From assembly GCA_001304225.1 (NCBI GenBank), contig LJVD01000027.1, forward strand, positions 1 to 34,644: a stretch of 34,644 bases of DNA, read 5' to 3'. This stretch comes from a candidate division Zixibacteria bacterium SM1_73 (GTDB lineage: Bacteria; Zixibacteria; MSB-5A5; SM1-73). Shown one piece after another: positions 1-7,473 of the stretch. A program made the translations under genes and the position numbers. The notes beneath the pieces were generated by a model that did no database searches, had not been told where the DNA came from, and saw nothing but the letters and a program-made list of their open reading frames with translations. Position 1 is the stretch's first letter, and every line of letters starts with the position of its first letter.

Positions 1-295
1 TTTTCGGGTTTTTGGGAAATTTAAATCCCTGTGAATTCCAACTACTTAGATTGTCAAAAAAGCCAGACGAGCAAGCTCGTCCACTACAGTTTTGTGGCTT
101 TTCAACACGCCCTTAAGGTTCACCCTGACTTCGTCCCGACGACTCACTTCGTGCCGCACTTCGTCCTGAGACTCAGTGTCGAAGGAAGCGCACTCAGTGC
201 GAGGCGTCTGAGGGAAGGGCTCCTGGCCCCGCAACAATCGGGCGGGCAGGTGCTTGCCCTACAAACTAACCTTTAACTTTAGAAAGGAGTGCATA
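1..295. repeat. Gene-free leader with several short palindromes
   Basis: This stretch holds no convincing gene; the ORFs at 31-276 (+) and 46-237 (-) lie across the palindromes and resemble nothing. Visible hairpins are GACGAGC-aa-GCTCGTC at 66-81, CGCACT-c-AGTGCG at 189-201 and GGGCA-ggtgct-TGCCC at 244-259. The sequence between is rich in CTTCGT and CACTTCGTG words. The region looks like an accumulation of dispersed intergenic repeats of the kind seen again at 16.1, 25.3, 28.3 and 34.4 kb. Confidence 0.55.
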
Positions 296-787
296 ATGGC
301 AAGGAGACATTATGTATTGTTGGGGCTTGTTGTTCTAACTTTCATTTTGGTCTGGACGCCGGTTCAAGCAGAGAAAAGGCCAATTCAGATTGCTCTGGTG
401 ACACCTATTCAAATCTTCCCGGAAGATGACCCCATCGTCGGCGTCAGATTTAATCTGCTTTATGGCCGGAACGTCTCGGTATCGGGACTGGATTTGGGGT
501 TGGTCAATCACACCACCACTGGCATGTTCAAGGGGTGGCAGCATGGTTTGGTTGGCATTGCTGATACCGACTTTATGGGCTGGCAGGACTGTGCAGTGAA
601 TGTCACGAACGGCAGGTTTGAGGGTTTCCAATGGGGGATTGTAAACTACGCCCATGCTATGAACGGATTCCAGCTTGGTCTGGTGAATTATGCCCAGACC
701 ATGAAAGGTTTGCAGATAGGATTTGTAAACATTATCCGCCAGGGTGGACAGTTTCCGGTCTTCCCTATCGTTAACTGGTCGTTCTAA
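296..787 (+). CDS. Exported LA_2272-like surface repeat protein
   Basis: A 163-residue protein with a clear Sec signal peptide (about residues 1-25, ending PVQAEK). The mature part is built of short repeats of the form G-x-Q-x-G-L-V-N, for example GWQHGLVG, GFQWGIVN, GFQLGLVN and GLQIGFVN, at 12-25 residue spacing. This is the pattern of the LA_2272 family of surface repeat proteins known from Leptospira and other Gram-negatives, whose function is unknown. I place the start at ATG 296, behind AGAAAGGAG, rather than at 254, because only the shorter form begins with a normal signal sequence. The protein is probably periplasmic or on the cell surface. It stands alone, followed by about 200 nt without a gene. 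Confidence 0.8.
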   Translation: MARRHYVLLGLVVLTFILVWTPVQAEKRPIQIALVTPIQIFPEDDPIVGVRFNLLYGRNVSVSGLDLGLVNHTTTGMFKGWQHGLVGIADTDFMGWQDCAVNVTNGRFEGFQWGIVNYAHAMNGFQLGLVNYAQTMKGLQIGFVNIIRQGGQFPVFPIVNWSF

Positions 788-866
788 GGATCCTGCAGTT
801 CGGTATTACAGGTCAGGCATGGCGCAGCCTGCTTGGTAAAAAAAGATTGTCAGCCACCTCATTGTT

Positions 867-892
867 CATTTGGATTCATTGGAAGCCAAATG
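867..892. repeat. Stem-loop CATTTGG/CCAAATG
   Basis: A 7-bp inverted repeat (867-873 with 886-892) lies between the LA_2272-like gene and the next CDS. No T-run follows it on the + strand, so it is not a standard terminator. Confidence 0.35.
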
Positions 893-899
893 GCCTTTA

Positions 900-914
900 G
901 GATGGTTGACCTGC
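900..914 (+). repeat. Left copy of a 15-bp direct repeat flanking the next gene
   Basis: GGATGGTTGACCTGC here recurs as GGATGGTTAACCTGC at 1590-1604, with one mismatch. A related palindrome, GGTGGTTAACCATC, starts directly after the stop codon of the intervening gene at 1545. The three copies bracket the small exported protein at 993-1544. Confidence 0.5.
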
Positions 915-992
915 AAGAATGAACCGGACACGAAGCAGCATCTGGATACAAAGTGGCTGGTTGAAATGATTTTTTCGGAAAGAGGTAAAAGA

Positions 993-1544
993 ATGCTAAC
1001 GGTGAGACAAATTGCAGGTATATTTGTTTTTATTTCAATGCTTCTACCAAGGACTGTCTTTGGGCAGGATGAGAAGAAGGAGGATGTGTGGGAACCCCTC
1101 AGGTTCTTTGTTGGCTCGTGGGAGGGTGAAGGAGAGGGGCGACCTGGAGCCTCAAAAGCTAAAAGAGAGTATAGATTTGTTTTGCAGGGGAAATTTCTTG
1201 AGGCAAAAAACAAATCGGTCTATGAGCCACAAGAGGATAATCCCAAAGGCGAGGTGCATGAGGATTGGGGTCTTTTCAGCTACGATCAGAACAGAAAGAA
1301 GATCGTTTTTCGACAGTTCCATGCAGAAGGATTTGTCAATCAATATGTTTTGGATAGCCTTTCTGCGGACGGCAAGACTTTGGTCTTCGTTACGGAGAGC
1401 ATAGAGAATATCCCTTCTGGCTGGCGAGCAAGGGAGACGTATAAGATTGTAAGTGATGACGAATTCACTGAGACCTTCGAGCTTGCTCCTCCGGAACGAG
1501 ACTTCGAGGTATATATAGAGAACCAGTTCAAACGAAAACGATGA
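993..1544 (+). CDS. Exported nitrobindin/DUF1579-like beta-barrel protein
   Basis: A 183-residue protein with an N-terminal signal peptide (about residues 1-24, ending TVFGQ). The mature part opens with FVGSWEGEGEG, which resembles the GxWxGxGxG signature of nitrobindin/THAP4-type and DUF1579 ten-stranded barrels. A later HEDWGLFSYDQ segment and alternating strands fit the same fold. Members bind haem or other small ligands, but I cannot see a certain haem-ligand histidine, so the ligand is open. I choose ATG 993, with AGAGGT upstream, over ATG 870, because the extra 41 residues cross the repeat DNA and would bury the signal peptide. The gene is bracketed by copies of a GGATGGTTAACC repeat. 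Confidence 0.7.
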   Translation: MLTVRQIAGIFVFISMLLPRTVFGQDEKKEDVWEPLRFFVGSWEGEGEGRPGASKAKREYRFVLQGKFLEAKNKSVYEPQEDNPKGEVHEDWGLFSYDQNRKKIVFRQFHAEGFVNQYVLDSLSADGKTLVFVTESIENIPSGWRARETYKIVSDDEFTETFELAPPERDFEVYIENQFKRKR

Positions 1545-1604
1545 GGTGGTTAACCATCCTTCGGGGCTGCTCCTCAAAATAAACCTTCCGGATGGTTAAC
1601 CTGC
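1545..1604. repeat. Palindrome and right copy of the GGATGGTTAACC repeat
   Basis: GGTGGTTAACCATC (1545-1558) is a near-perfect palindrome adjoining the TGA stop of the upstream gene. GGATGGTTAACCTGC (1590-1604) matches 14 of 15 bases at 900-914. This may be the edge of a small duplicated or mobile unit. Confidence 0.5.
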
Positions 1605-1671
1605 GAAACTTCGGGCCTTGGTTCATTATATGGCAACGTGTTGAAGCTCGCTGAGGAAACGAGGTGACCAG

Positions 1672-2337
1672 ATGAATGCAAACAAATCTTCACGTAAAAA
1701 GCGAAGCTGTTTCGAGTTAGCTCCTTTGGAAAAAAAAGCATTGAGTAGCATATTCAAGACGATATTGGAATTCGGAAGGGCTCCGACAGTAGAAGAGCTT
1801 GAGCTGTCCATGAAAGAATCCGGGAGCAGGGTAATCACTATTTTAGATGAGCTTGAGGAAAAGGATCTCCTCTTAAGAAGAAAAGGAACTCAACAGGTTG
1901 TAAGCATTTATCCATTTTCCCTGACGTCTACAAAACATCAGATCGTACTGGAAGATGGTAAGGCGTTATTTGCCATGTGTGCAGTTGATGCCCTGGGAAT
2001 GCCGAACATGTTTAACAAAAATGTCGAGGTGATCTCCCAGTGCGAATGGTGCAAGCAAGAAATAACTATCGAAATCAAAAATGGAGAGGTCACAACAAGA
2101 TCTCATCCGCACATTCAGATATGGAATCTTGAAAGGCAAGAAGGCCCTTCTGCCGAAACCTGTTGCCCAGTGATCAGCTTCTTCTGTTCGGATGAGCATT
2201 TTAGAGAGTGGCAGGATAAAAATTCTGATTTAGCTAAAAAAGGGCAGAATAATGCGTTAGACCAAGCATATCCCGACATAAGAGAACGTTGGAAACGCTA
2301 TGGAGAGACAGTGGGGGTCCGGGGAAAGAAATCATAG
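1672..2337 (+). CDS. Alkylmercury lyase (MerB) family protein
   Basis: A 221-residue cytosolic protein. Residues 15-85 look like the winged-helix N-terminal part of MerB. Residues 98-175 carry the lyase core: AMCAVDALGMP supplies Cys103 and Asp106, in the positions of MerB Cys96 and Asp99, and AETCCPVISFF supplies Cys164/165, in the region of MerB Cys159. A further Cys pair, CEWC (124-127), matches the S-C-x-x-C stretch of the family. MerB protonolyses the C-Hg bond of organomercurials. No merA, merR or merT is in the window, so the protein may have another thiol or metal substrate. Length is close to MerB (about 210). GAGGTGA precedes ATG 1672. Confidence 0.85.
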   Translation: MNANKSSRKKRSCFELAPLEKKALSSIFKTILEFGRAPTVEELELSMKESGSRVITILDELEEKDLLLRRKGTQQVVSIYPFSLTSTKHQIVLEDGKALFAMCAVDALGMPNMFNKNVEVISQCEWCKQEITIEIKNGEVTTRSHPHIQIWNLERQEGPSAETCCPVISFFCSDEHFREWQDKNSDLAKKGQNNALDQAYPDIRERWKRYGETVGVRGKKS

Positions 2338-2396
2338 GCAGCTTGTATGGCTGTCTCGTAGGTGAAGCGTATCTGTACGGATTGCTTGACAAGATA

Positions 2397-2406
2397 ATTG
2401 TACAAT
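2397..2406. promoter_or_regulatory. Palindrome ATTGTACAAT upstream of nitroreductase
   Basis: A perfect 10-bp palindrome lies 18 nt before the nitroreductase start. TTGTACAA-type sites are used by several small redox-sensing repressors, so it could be an operator. A TTGACA lies at 2386-2391, but no -10 box is at the right distance. The call is weak. Confidence 0.25.
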
Positions 2407-2424
2407 AACTACGGAGGGTGTTAT

Positions 2425-3270
2425 ATGAACCTATACGATTTGATCATGAAGCGAAGGTCGACAAGAAACTTCAAAGATCAAGAAATCCCAGAACATATCA
2501 TTGAACGACTTGTTGATGCGGCAAATAATGCTCCATCCGGAGGTAACATTCAGCCCCCCTCGGTTATCCTGGTACAGGAATCGGATGCCAGGAAAGAACT
2601 GGCGAAGATGGTTGGAGATCAACCCTGGGTGAGAAATGCTCCGCTCTCGATGATCTTCTGTATTGATTTCTTCCGGATAAAAAGATGGGCATCCATATTT
2701 GATACTGATTTCAAAGGAGAGAAAGCTTTTTTACCATTCCTGATAGCATACGCTGATCTTATGTGTGCCGCCCAAAACGTCGTAATTTTGGCCCAAGGCC
2801 ATGGGCTCGGATCGGTCTACATAGGCACGATCCTGGATGTTATAGACAAAGCCAGACAGTATTTTGCCATACCGAAGTATGTTCTTCCCATGATGGTCTT
2901 ATCCATCGGGTATCCCAAGTCCGTTCCTAAAAACGTTCCCAAATTGAATAGGAAGGTGATCGCGCACAGGGAAAGGTACAAAAAATTAAGTGATGATGAG
3001 ATTAAAAAGGCTTTTGAAGATAAATATGGCAATTTCGAGGATAATGTGGAGAACTACCTTCACCGCACTTATGTGGAAGCTGTGGAGGCAGAGAAGCAGC
3101 AGAAGCCAGAATGGGCTGACATAGAATCGATCAAGAAAGAGATGAAGAAGCTGAACATAAGAAACAATGCTCAGTTTCTGTTCAAGCTCAGATACCCTTC
3201 TGACGAGATGATCAAGCTGAATGAGAGTTTGATTCGTGCATTCAAGAATGCGGGATTTGATTTCTTTTGA
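2425..3270 (+). CDS. Nitroreductase family protein (FMN-dependent)
   Basis: A 281-residue protein. RRSTRNF (10-16) and NAPSGGNIQPP are the FMN phosphate-binding and N-terminal motifs of the nitroreductase family, and YIGTILDV with MVLSIGYP is the usual C-terminal FMN contact region. The enzyme should reduce nitro groups, quinones or similar compounds with NAD(P)H as a homodimer. The last 90 or so residues, charged and helical (from KLSDDEIKK on), extend beyond the usual domain of about 190 residues and have no recognised motif. The start is ATG 2425 behind GGAGGG; the longer ORF form from 2398 would begin inside the palindrome. It follows the MerB-like gene after a gap of about 90 nt. Confidence 0.85.
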   Translation: MNLYDLIMKRRSTRNFKDQEIPEHIIERLVDAANNAPSGGNIQPPSVILVQESDARKELAKMVGDQPWVRNAPLSMIFCIDFFRIKRWASIFDTDFKGEKAFLPFLIAYADLMCAAQNVVILAQGHGLGSVYIGTILDVIDKARQYFAIPKYVLPMMVLSIGYPKSVPKNVPKLNRKVIAHRERYKKLSDDEIKKAFEDKYGNFEDNVENYLHRTYVEAVEAEKQQKPEWADIESIKKEMKKLNIRNNAQFLFKLRYPSDEMIKLNESLIRAFKNAGFDFF

Positions 3271-3371
3271 TTATAGCTGATTAGATTATCCACGACAATA
3301 ATATTCACCCAAGGGCTGCGTGGCGGACAAACAGGTGGAGGGATAGCCGAAATTGGAGGAAAGGAGTGATA

Positions 3372-4169
3372 ATGAAGATTCTTTTTAAGCACGTTTTGGG
3401 AATCGCTTTAGTCTTTTCTGTATTGCAGTTTTTCATCGGGGCATTAAGTTACGCGCAATCTACAAATCCTGAAATATCCGATGTGGACGAGATGCTTAAC
3501 GTAATGGCGAACACTTTCAAGAACAAAATTGAAGATGACTTTTCAGCAATCGCGCAGTTTGATATTAAGGACCAAAAAGATTCTTGGCACGTGATTGTGA
3601 AAAAGGGACGGAGTGTAATCGTGGGTAGGGGTCCACACAAACAGGCTCGTTTCTACTTCTCTGCTACTACGGATACGCTGCGTCTTATTTACCAGGGTAA
3701 GATGACGGCGATGACAGCGGCGGGTAAAGCAAAAGGCTCCGATAATGCACCATTAAACTTAGAATTGGCTGAGGGTTTGGAATTCACTCCAGAGATCAGA
3801 ACTCAGCTTTATACCTTTCTTTACCGCTTCTTCAATCCCTCACTCCCAGAAAGAATTTTGCTGGGTGAGGAGTATTCTCGCGTCGTACATGGTGGGCATG
3901 TTGTTCCTCTATATTATCATCCAGGATTCCGTAGCGCTTGGTATCTATTGAAAAAAGGGGAGAGATTAAATGAGCCGGGTGATACTAATCCCTATCCACA
4001 GGCTTTCATTTTTATTGAGGGCGAAGGCTTTGGAAAGATCGGGGACCAAACAATTAGAGTAAAAGCAGGTGAGTCTTATTACATTCCACCCAACTCCGAC
4101 CACGTTGTTTGGACAGAAAGTGACAAGCCCCTAGTTTTGATTTGGCTTGCTTGGGGAGAAGGAGCTTGA
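3372..4169 (+). CDS. Exported SCP2-like / cupin fusion protein
   Basis: A 265-residue protein with a signal peptide (about residues 1-29, ending LSYAQS). Residues 35-135 resemble an SCP2-type lipid-binding domain (WHVIVKKGRSVIVGRG, then TDTLRLIYQGKMTAMTAAG). Residues 175-262 are a cupin (QAFIFIEGEGFGKIG, then VKAGESYYIPPNSDH), the last part being the usual second cupin motif. The cupin metal ligands are incomplete in motif 1, so catalysis is not assured. An exported protein joining a hydrophobic-pocket domain to a cupin is unusual; a role in binding or sensing an apolar ligand is inference. AAGGAG sits 5 nt before ATG 3372. Confidence 0.75.
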   Translation: MKILFKHVLGIALVFSVLQFFIGALSYAQSTNPEISDVDEMLNVMANTFKNKIEDDFSAIAQFDIKDQKDSWHVIVKKGRSVIVGRGPHKQARFYFSATTDTLRLIYQGKMTAMTAAGKAKGSDNAPLNLELAEGLEFTPEIRTQLYTFLYRFFNPSLPERILLGEEYSRVVHGGHVVPLYYHPGFRSAWYLLKKGERLNEPGDTNPYPQAFIFIEGEGFGKIGDQTIRVKAGESYYIPPNSDHVVWTESDKPLVLIWLAWGEGA

Positions 4170-4237
4170 AACTATATGCCAACTTCGACTAACCCGGGAC
4201 TTGAAGATCTCGGCAATAGCTTACAGGAGATGAAACA

Positions 4238-5200
4238 ATGAAGGATATAATTACTACGCTGCTCAACTCAGATGAACCATCGGTGCGGTTCAAGGTCTTG
4301 GTGAACGTTTTGGGGGAGAGGCCAGACTCACCCAAAATAAGAAGACTTCAAGAAGAGATAAGGTCGTCACCGAGGGTGAGGCTACTTCTTTCCTTGAGAG
4401 ACAAAGATGGAACAATGCCATTTAACCCTTATAAGAAATGGATCGGTGCTCATTGGGTGCTGGCGGACCTGGCAGATATAGGCTATCCACCTGGGGACAG
4501 ATCACTTATTCCATTAAGGGAGAGGGTATATCAATGGCTTCTTTCAAAAGAACATGAAAGGAAAATAAAAAACATCAATGGCCGGACAAGAAGGTGTGCT
4601 TCTCAGGAGAGCAATGCTTTGTATTGTCTTCTCACACTTGGGTTAGCCGATGACCGAACCGACGAACTGGCAAGGCGATTGGTGAGGTGGCAATGGCCCG
4701 ACGGGGGATGGAATTGTGATAAAAGTCCTGAAGCGGTAAATTCCTCCTATCACGAAACCTGGATTCCCCTTCGCGCCTTGGCTCTGCATGCTAAACTTGC
4801 CGGAAACACAGAATCGAAAAAATCTGTAAGACGTGCCGCCGAAGTCTTCCTTAAAAGAAGGCTGTACAAAAAACAAAAAGACGGATCCGTTATCTCGGAG
4901 GATTTTGTTAAGCTGCATTATCCGTGTTATTGGCATTATGATATATTGTGTGGTCTGAAGGTATTGGCTGAGGCAGGCTTTATCAATGACGAACGCTGTA
5001 ATGATGCTTTGGATTTGCTGGAATCGAAGATATTGCCGGATGGGGGATTTCCGGCTGAGGCAAAGTATTATCGGGTCTCAGGTGAAGCAAAGAGCGGACG
5101 CTCTTTGGTTGATTGGGGAGGTGTGAGCAAAAGGAGAATGAATGAGTTCGTAACAGCCGATGCTTTGTTCGTGTTGAAGAGAGCAGGACGATTGAGGTGA
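4238..5200 (+). CDS. Prenyltransferase/squalene-oxidase-repeat-like toroid protein
   Basis: A 320-residue protein without a signal peptide. WQWPDGGWNCD (151-161) and LPDGGFPAEA are QW-type repeats of the alpha/alpha toroid shared by terpene cyclases and protein prenyltransferases. The long helical stretches before and after fit this fold. The DXDD or DCTAE motif of true cyclases is absent, so I do not assign a cyclase reaction. Many short bacterial members of this kind are annotated only as terpene cyclase/prenyltransferase-like. AGGAGATG lies just before the start. Confidence 0.7.
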   Translation: MKDIITTLLNSDEPSVRFKVLVNVLGERPDSPKIRRLQEEIRSSPRVRLLLSLRDKDGTMPFNPYKKWIGAHWVLADLADIGYPPGDRSLIPLRERVYQWLLSKEHERKIKNINGRTRRCASQESNALYCLLTLGLADDRTDELARRLVRWQWPDGGWNCDKSPEAVNSSYHETWIPLRALALHAKLAGNTESKKSVRRAAEVFLKRRLYKKQKDGSVISEDFVKLHYPCYWHYDILCGLKVLAEAGFINDERCNDALDLLESKILPDGGFPAEAKYYRVSGEAKSGRSLVDWGGVSKRRMNEFVTADALFVLKRAGRLR

Positions 5201-5342
5201 CCTGCCGAATTATCGCTTCACCCAAACACGTTCGAGATTTTGGCTGAATCCGGTCCGGGCCAGGATCCATTTTTCCAAAGAGGTTTTGCAAATCACCCTT
5301 TAAAAAACCATGGCAAAAAAGCTTTCATTAGAGAGGAAATGA

Positions 5343-6119
5343 ATGATGGAGCAAATAAGGATAATTGACACTAATGCAGACAATATCTGTGAATACGGAT
5401 TCTGTGGGTACAAGGACATAAAACAAGAAGGATATAAACGAAAGATAGATTGGCTTAAGAAACGGTTCTCTGAGGGCATGAGATTTAAAGTTTTGCATTC
5501 AGCTAAAAAAGGAGCTGTCGGAGCCATTGAATATGTTCCAGGTAAATATGCATGGAGGGCCATAGATGCGGATGGATATATGGTAATTCACTGCATATTC
5601 ATAATACCGAAAGAATACAAAGGAAAAGGCTATGGATCGCTTTTGGTGAAAGAGTGCTTGAAGGATGCAAAAAAGGGGAAAATGTACGGTGTAGCAGTGG
5701 TCACTCGTAAAGGCACATGGATGGCGGGCAAGGAATTATTCTTGAAAAATGGATTTGAAGTCGTTGATGAGGCGCCTCCTGATTTTGAGTTACTGGTAAA
5801 AAAATTCAAAAAGAGCGCACCTTCACCCAAATTCAAGGAGGATTGGGAAAAAAGACTTAAGCCATATGGCAAAGGCCTGACGATCATTTGTTCAGATCAA
5901 TGCCCTTATGTTGCTAAATCTGTCAAAGAAATAAACGAGACGGCGCAGAGGGAATATGGCATAAAACCGAAAATAATCGAGCTGAGAAATTGCAGAAAGG
6001 CCCAAAGTGCCCCCACAGCATATGGGATCTTCAGCATAGTATACAGCGGGAAAGTGGTTGCCGATCATCCCATAAGTAATACAAGATTTCTTAATATTAT
6101 GAACAAAGAGCTGAAATGA
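5343..6119 (+). CDS. GNAT N-acetyltransferase with YoaP-like C-terminal domain
   Basis: A 258-residue cytosolic protein. Residues 5-155 are a GNAT fold, with the acetyl-CoA loop at IIPKEYKGKGYGSLLV (88-102). Residues 195-256 match the YoaP-like domain: a CPYVAKSVKEI segment with a redox-type Cys, then HPISNTRFLNIM near the end. YoaP-type proteins acetylate unknown substrates. ATG 5343 follows GAGAGG; a second ATG at 5346 is equally possible. Another copy of the YoaP tail, now detached, lies at 6717-6782 behind the next gene. Confidence 0.85.
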   Translation: MMEQIRIIDTNADNICEYGFCGYKDIKQEGYKRKIDWLKKRFSEGMRFKVLHSAKKGAVGAIEYVPGKYAWRAIDADGYMVIHCIFIIPKEYKGKGYGSLLVKECLKDAKKGKMYGVAVVTRKGTWMAGKELFLKNGFEVVDEAPPDFELLVKKFKKSAPSPKFKEDWEKRLKPYGKGLTIICSDQCPYVAKSVKEINETAQREYGIKPKIIELRNCRKAQSAPTAYGIFSIVYSGKVVADHPISNTRFLNIMNKELK

Positions 6120-6132
6120 CGAGGTAGAGCCC

Positions 6133-6714
6133 GTGGTGAGAATAACTGAAAAGCTATATGTAACTAATAGGAATGATTGGCGCGCATGGCTTGAGAAGAA
6201 TCATGACAGCAAAAAAGAAGTGTGGTTGATCTGCTATAAAAAACACACGGGCAAACCCAGAATCCCCTATGATGCTGCAGTTGAAGAAGCATTGTGCTTC
6301 GGCTGGATAGACAGTACCGTGAAAAGGATCAATGATGAAAAGTACGCCCAAAAATTCACTCCGCGTAATGCTAAAAACAAATGGTCTGAATTGAATATCA
6401 AAAGGACCAAGAAGATGATACGAGAAGGAAGGATGACCAAGGTTGGGCTAGCAAAATGCAAAGAGGCGTTGAGGAGTGGAGGAAAGGAATCGAAAACAAA
6501 ACCATCAAAGAAGAAGCTGGTTATTCCGCCTGATCTAAAAGAGGCGTTAGTGAAAATTAGAAAAGCTTGGGAGAATTTCAACAGCTTCGCACCCAGTTAC
6601 AAAAGACAGTATATCGGATGGGTAACAAGTGCAAGAAAGGAAGAAACACGGGAAAAACGAATCAATCGGGTCGTCGAATGGGCCGCGCAGAATAAAAAGC
6701 CAGGTATGATATAA
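6133..6714 (+). CDS. YdeI/OmpD-associated family protein
   Basis: A 193-residue protein. The segments WRAWLEKNHDSKKEVWL, EEALCFGWIDSTVKRI and FTPRNAKNKWSELN are the diagnostic motifs of the YdeI/OmpD-associated family, and the C-terminal helical part ends with YIGWVTSARKEETREKRI. The E. coli member is linked to peptide stress and polymyxin resistance, but the biochemical function is not known. The start is GTG 6133 or 6136 behind GAGGTAG. It begins 13 nt after the GNAT-YoaP gene, which suggests co-transcription. Confidence 0.88.
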   Translation: MVRITEKLYVTNRNDWRAWLEKNHDSKKEVWLICYKKHTGKPRIPYDAAVEEALCFGWIDSTVKRINDEKYAQKFTPRNAKNKWSELNIKRTKKMIREGRMTKVGLAKCKEALRSGGKESKTKPSKKKLVIPPDLKEALVKIRKAWENFNSFAPSYKRQYIGWVTSARKEETREKRINRVVEWAAQNKKPGMI

Positions 6715-6716
6715 AA

Positions 6717-6782
6717 CTGCTTGCTGGTCATCCAACCGGGAATAAAAGATTCATGAACATTATGGATACGGAGATAAAATAA
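6717..6782 (+). pseudogene. Orphan C-terminal remnant of a YoaP-like domain
   Basis: Directly after the YdeI-family stop, this frame reads LLAGHPTGNKRFMNIMDTEIK and then a stop. It matches the end of the intact GNAT-YoaP protein (VVADHPISNTRFLNIMNKELK), with A, HP, N, RF, NIM, E and K conserved in register. No start codon or upstream domain accompanies it, so it is the leftover tail of a second YoaP gene. The stop lies 1 nt before the next ATG, so its DNA now serves as the leader of the HEAT gene. Confidence 0.8.
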
Positions 6783-6783
6783 C

Positions 6784-7395
6784 ATGTTGCCGGATTTGAG
6801 TAAAAAAAGTATTGATGTTGAAGGTGTGGCTAAAAAGGTATTGAAGGATGAAAAAGTGCTTTCAGAACTGTTAGAGGGGATCTTATGTAAAAAGGAAACA
6901 ATAAGATTCAACAGCTATGAGGTTTTATTGTTCTTAAGCGAGAACCACCCAAAAGTGGTATACCCCAAATGGGATTTCTTCGCAGGATTGATTGATAGTG
7001 ATAATACCTACTTAAAGTTCATTGCCATCAACGTAATTGCAAACCTTGTTAGAGTTGATACAGAAAACAAGTTTGAGAAGATATTCGCCAGGTATTATAC
7101 TCTGCTCAATGACAGTGTAGTTGTGGCTGGACACATTACAGCTAATTCTGGAAAGATTGCCAAGGCCAAACCGAAACTTCAGACAAAGATAACAAACAAG
7201 TTATTGAGCATAGATAAGACCAATCAGAAACACAAGGACCTGATAAAAGCCGGTGCCGTAGAATCTTTCGGCGAATACTTTGAAGAGGCCGCGGACAAGA
7301 AGAAGATAATAGAATTTGTCAAGGCACAATTGAATTGCAAGAGCCCGAAGACAAAAAAGATTGCAAAGGAATTCCTAAAACAGTATGAGAGATGA
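6784..7395 (+). CDS. HEAT-like repeat protein, paralogue 1
   Basis: A 203-residue helical protein without a signal peptide. Motifs such as VAKKVLKDEKVLSELLEGI, LFLSENHPKVVYPKWDFF and IANLVRVDTENKFEKIF form paired helices of HEAT/ARM type. It is clearly homologous to the protein at 8484-9104 (shared YPKWD, KLQTKITNKLLSIDKT, GEYFE and KKKIIEFV segments). Such proteins act as binding scaffolds; the partner is unknown. A decayed third copy lies at 8335-8471. Confidence 0.8.
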   Translation: MLPDLSKKSIDVEGVAKKVLKDEKVLSELLEGILCKKETIRFNSYEVLLFLSENHPKVVYPKWDFFAGLIDSDNTYLKFIAINVIANLVRVDTENKFEKIFARYYTLLNDSVVVAGHITANSGKIAKAKPKLQTKITNKLLSIDKTNQKHKDLIKAGAVESFGEYFEEAADKKKIIEFVKAQLNCKSPKTKKIAKEFLKQYER

Positions 7396-7473
7396 GAGAG
7401 GATGTAGTGCGACATGTTACGCGAAATCCGATGCCATTGCAAAATACTAATTGAGGCAGAAGAGTAAACAAGA

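Noticed and set aside
31-276. ORF of 81 aa at the left end
   Set aside because: It runs through a cluster of palindromes, has no family resemblance and overlaps the start of the exported gene at 296.
2386-2406. Sigma-70 promoter TTGACA...TACAAT before the nitroreductase
   Set aside because: The spacer is only 9 nt; the palindrome is listed as a weak operator instead.
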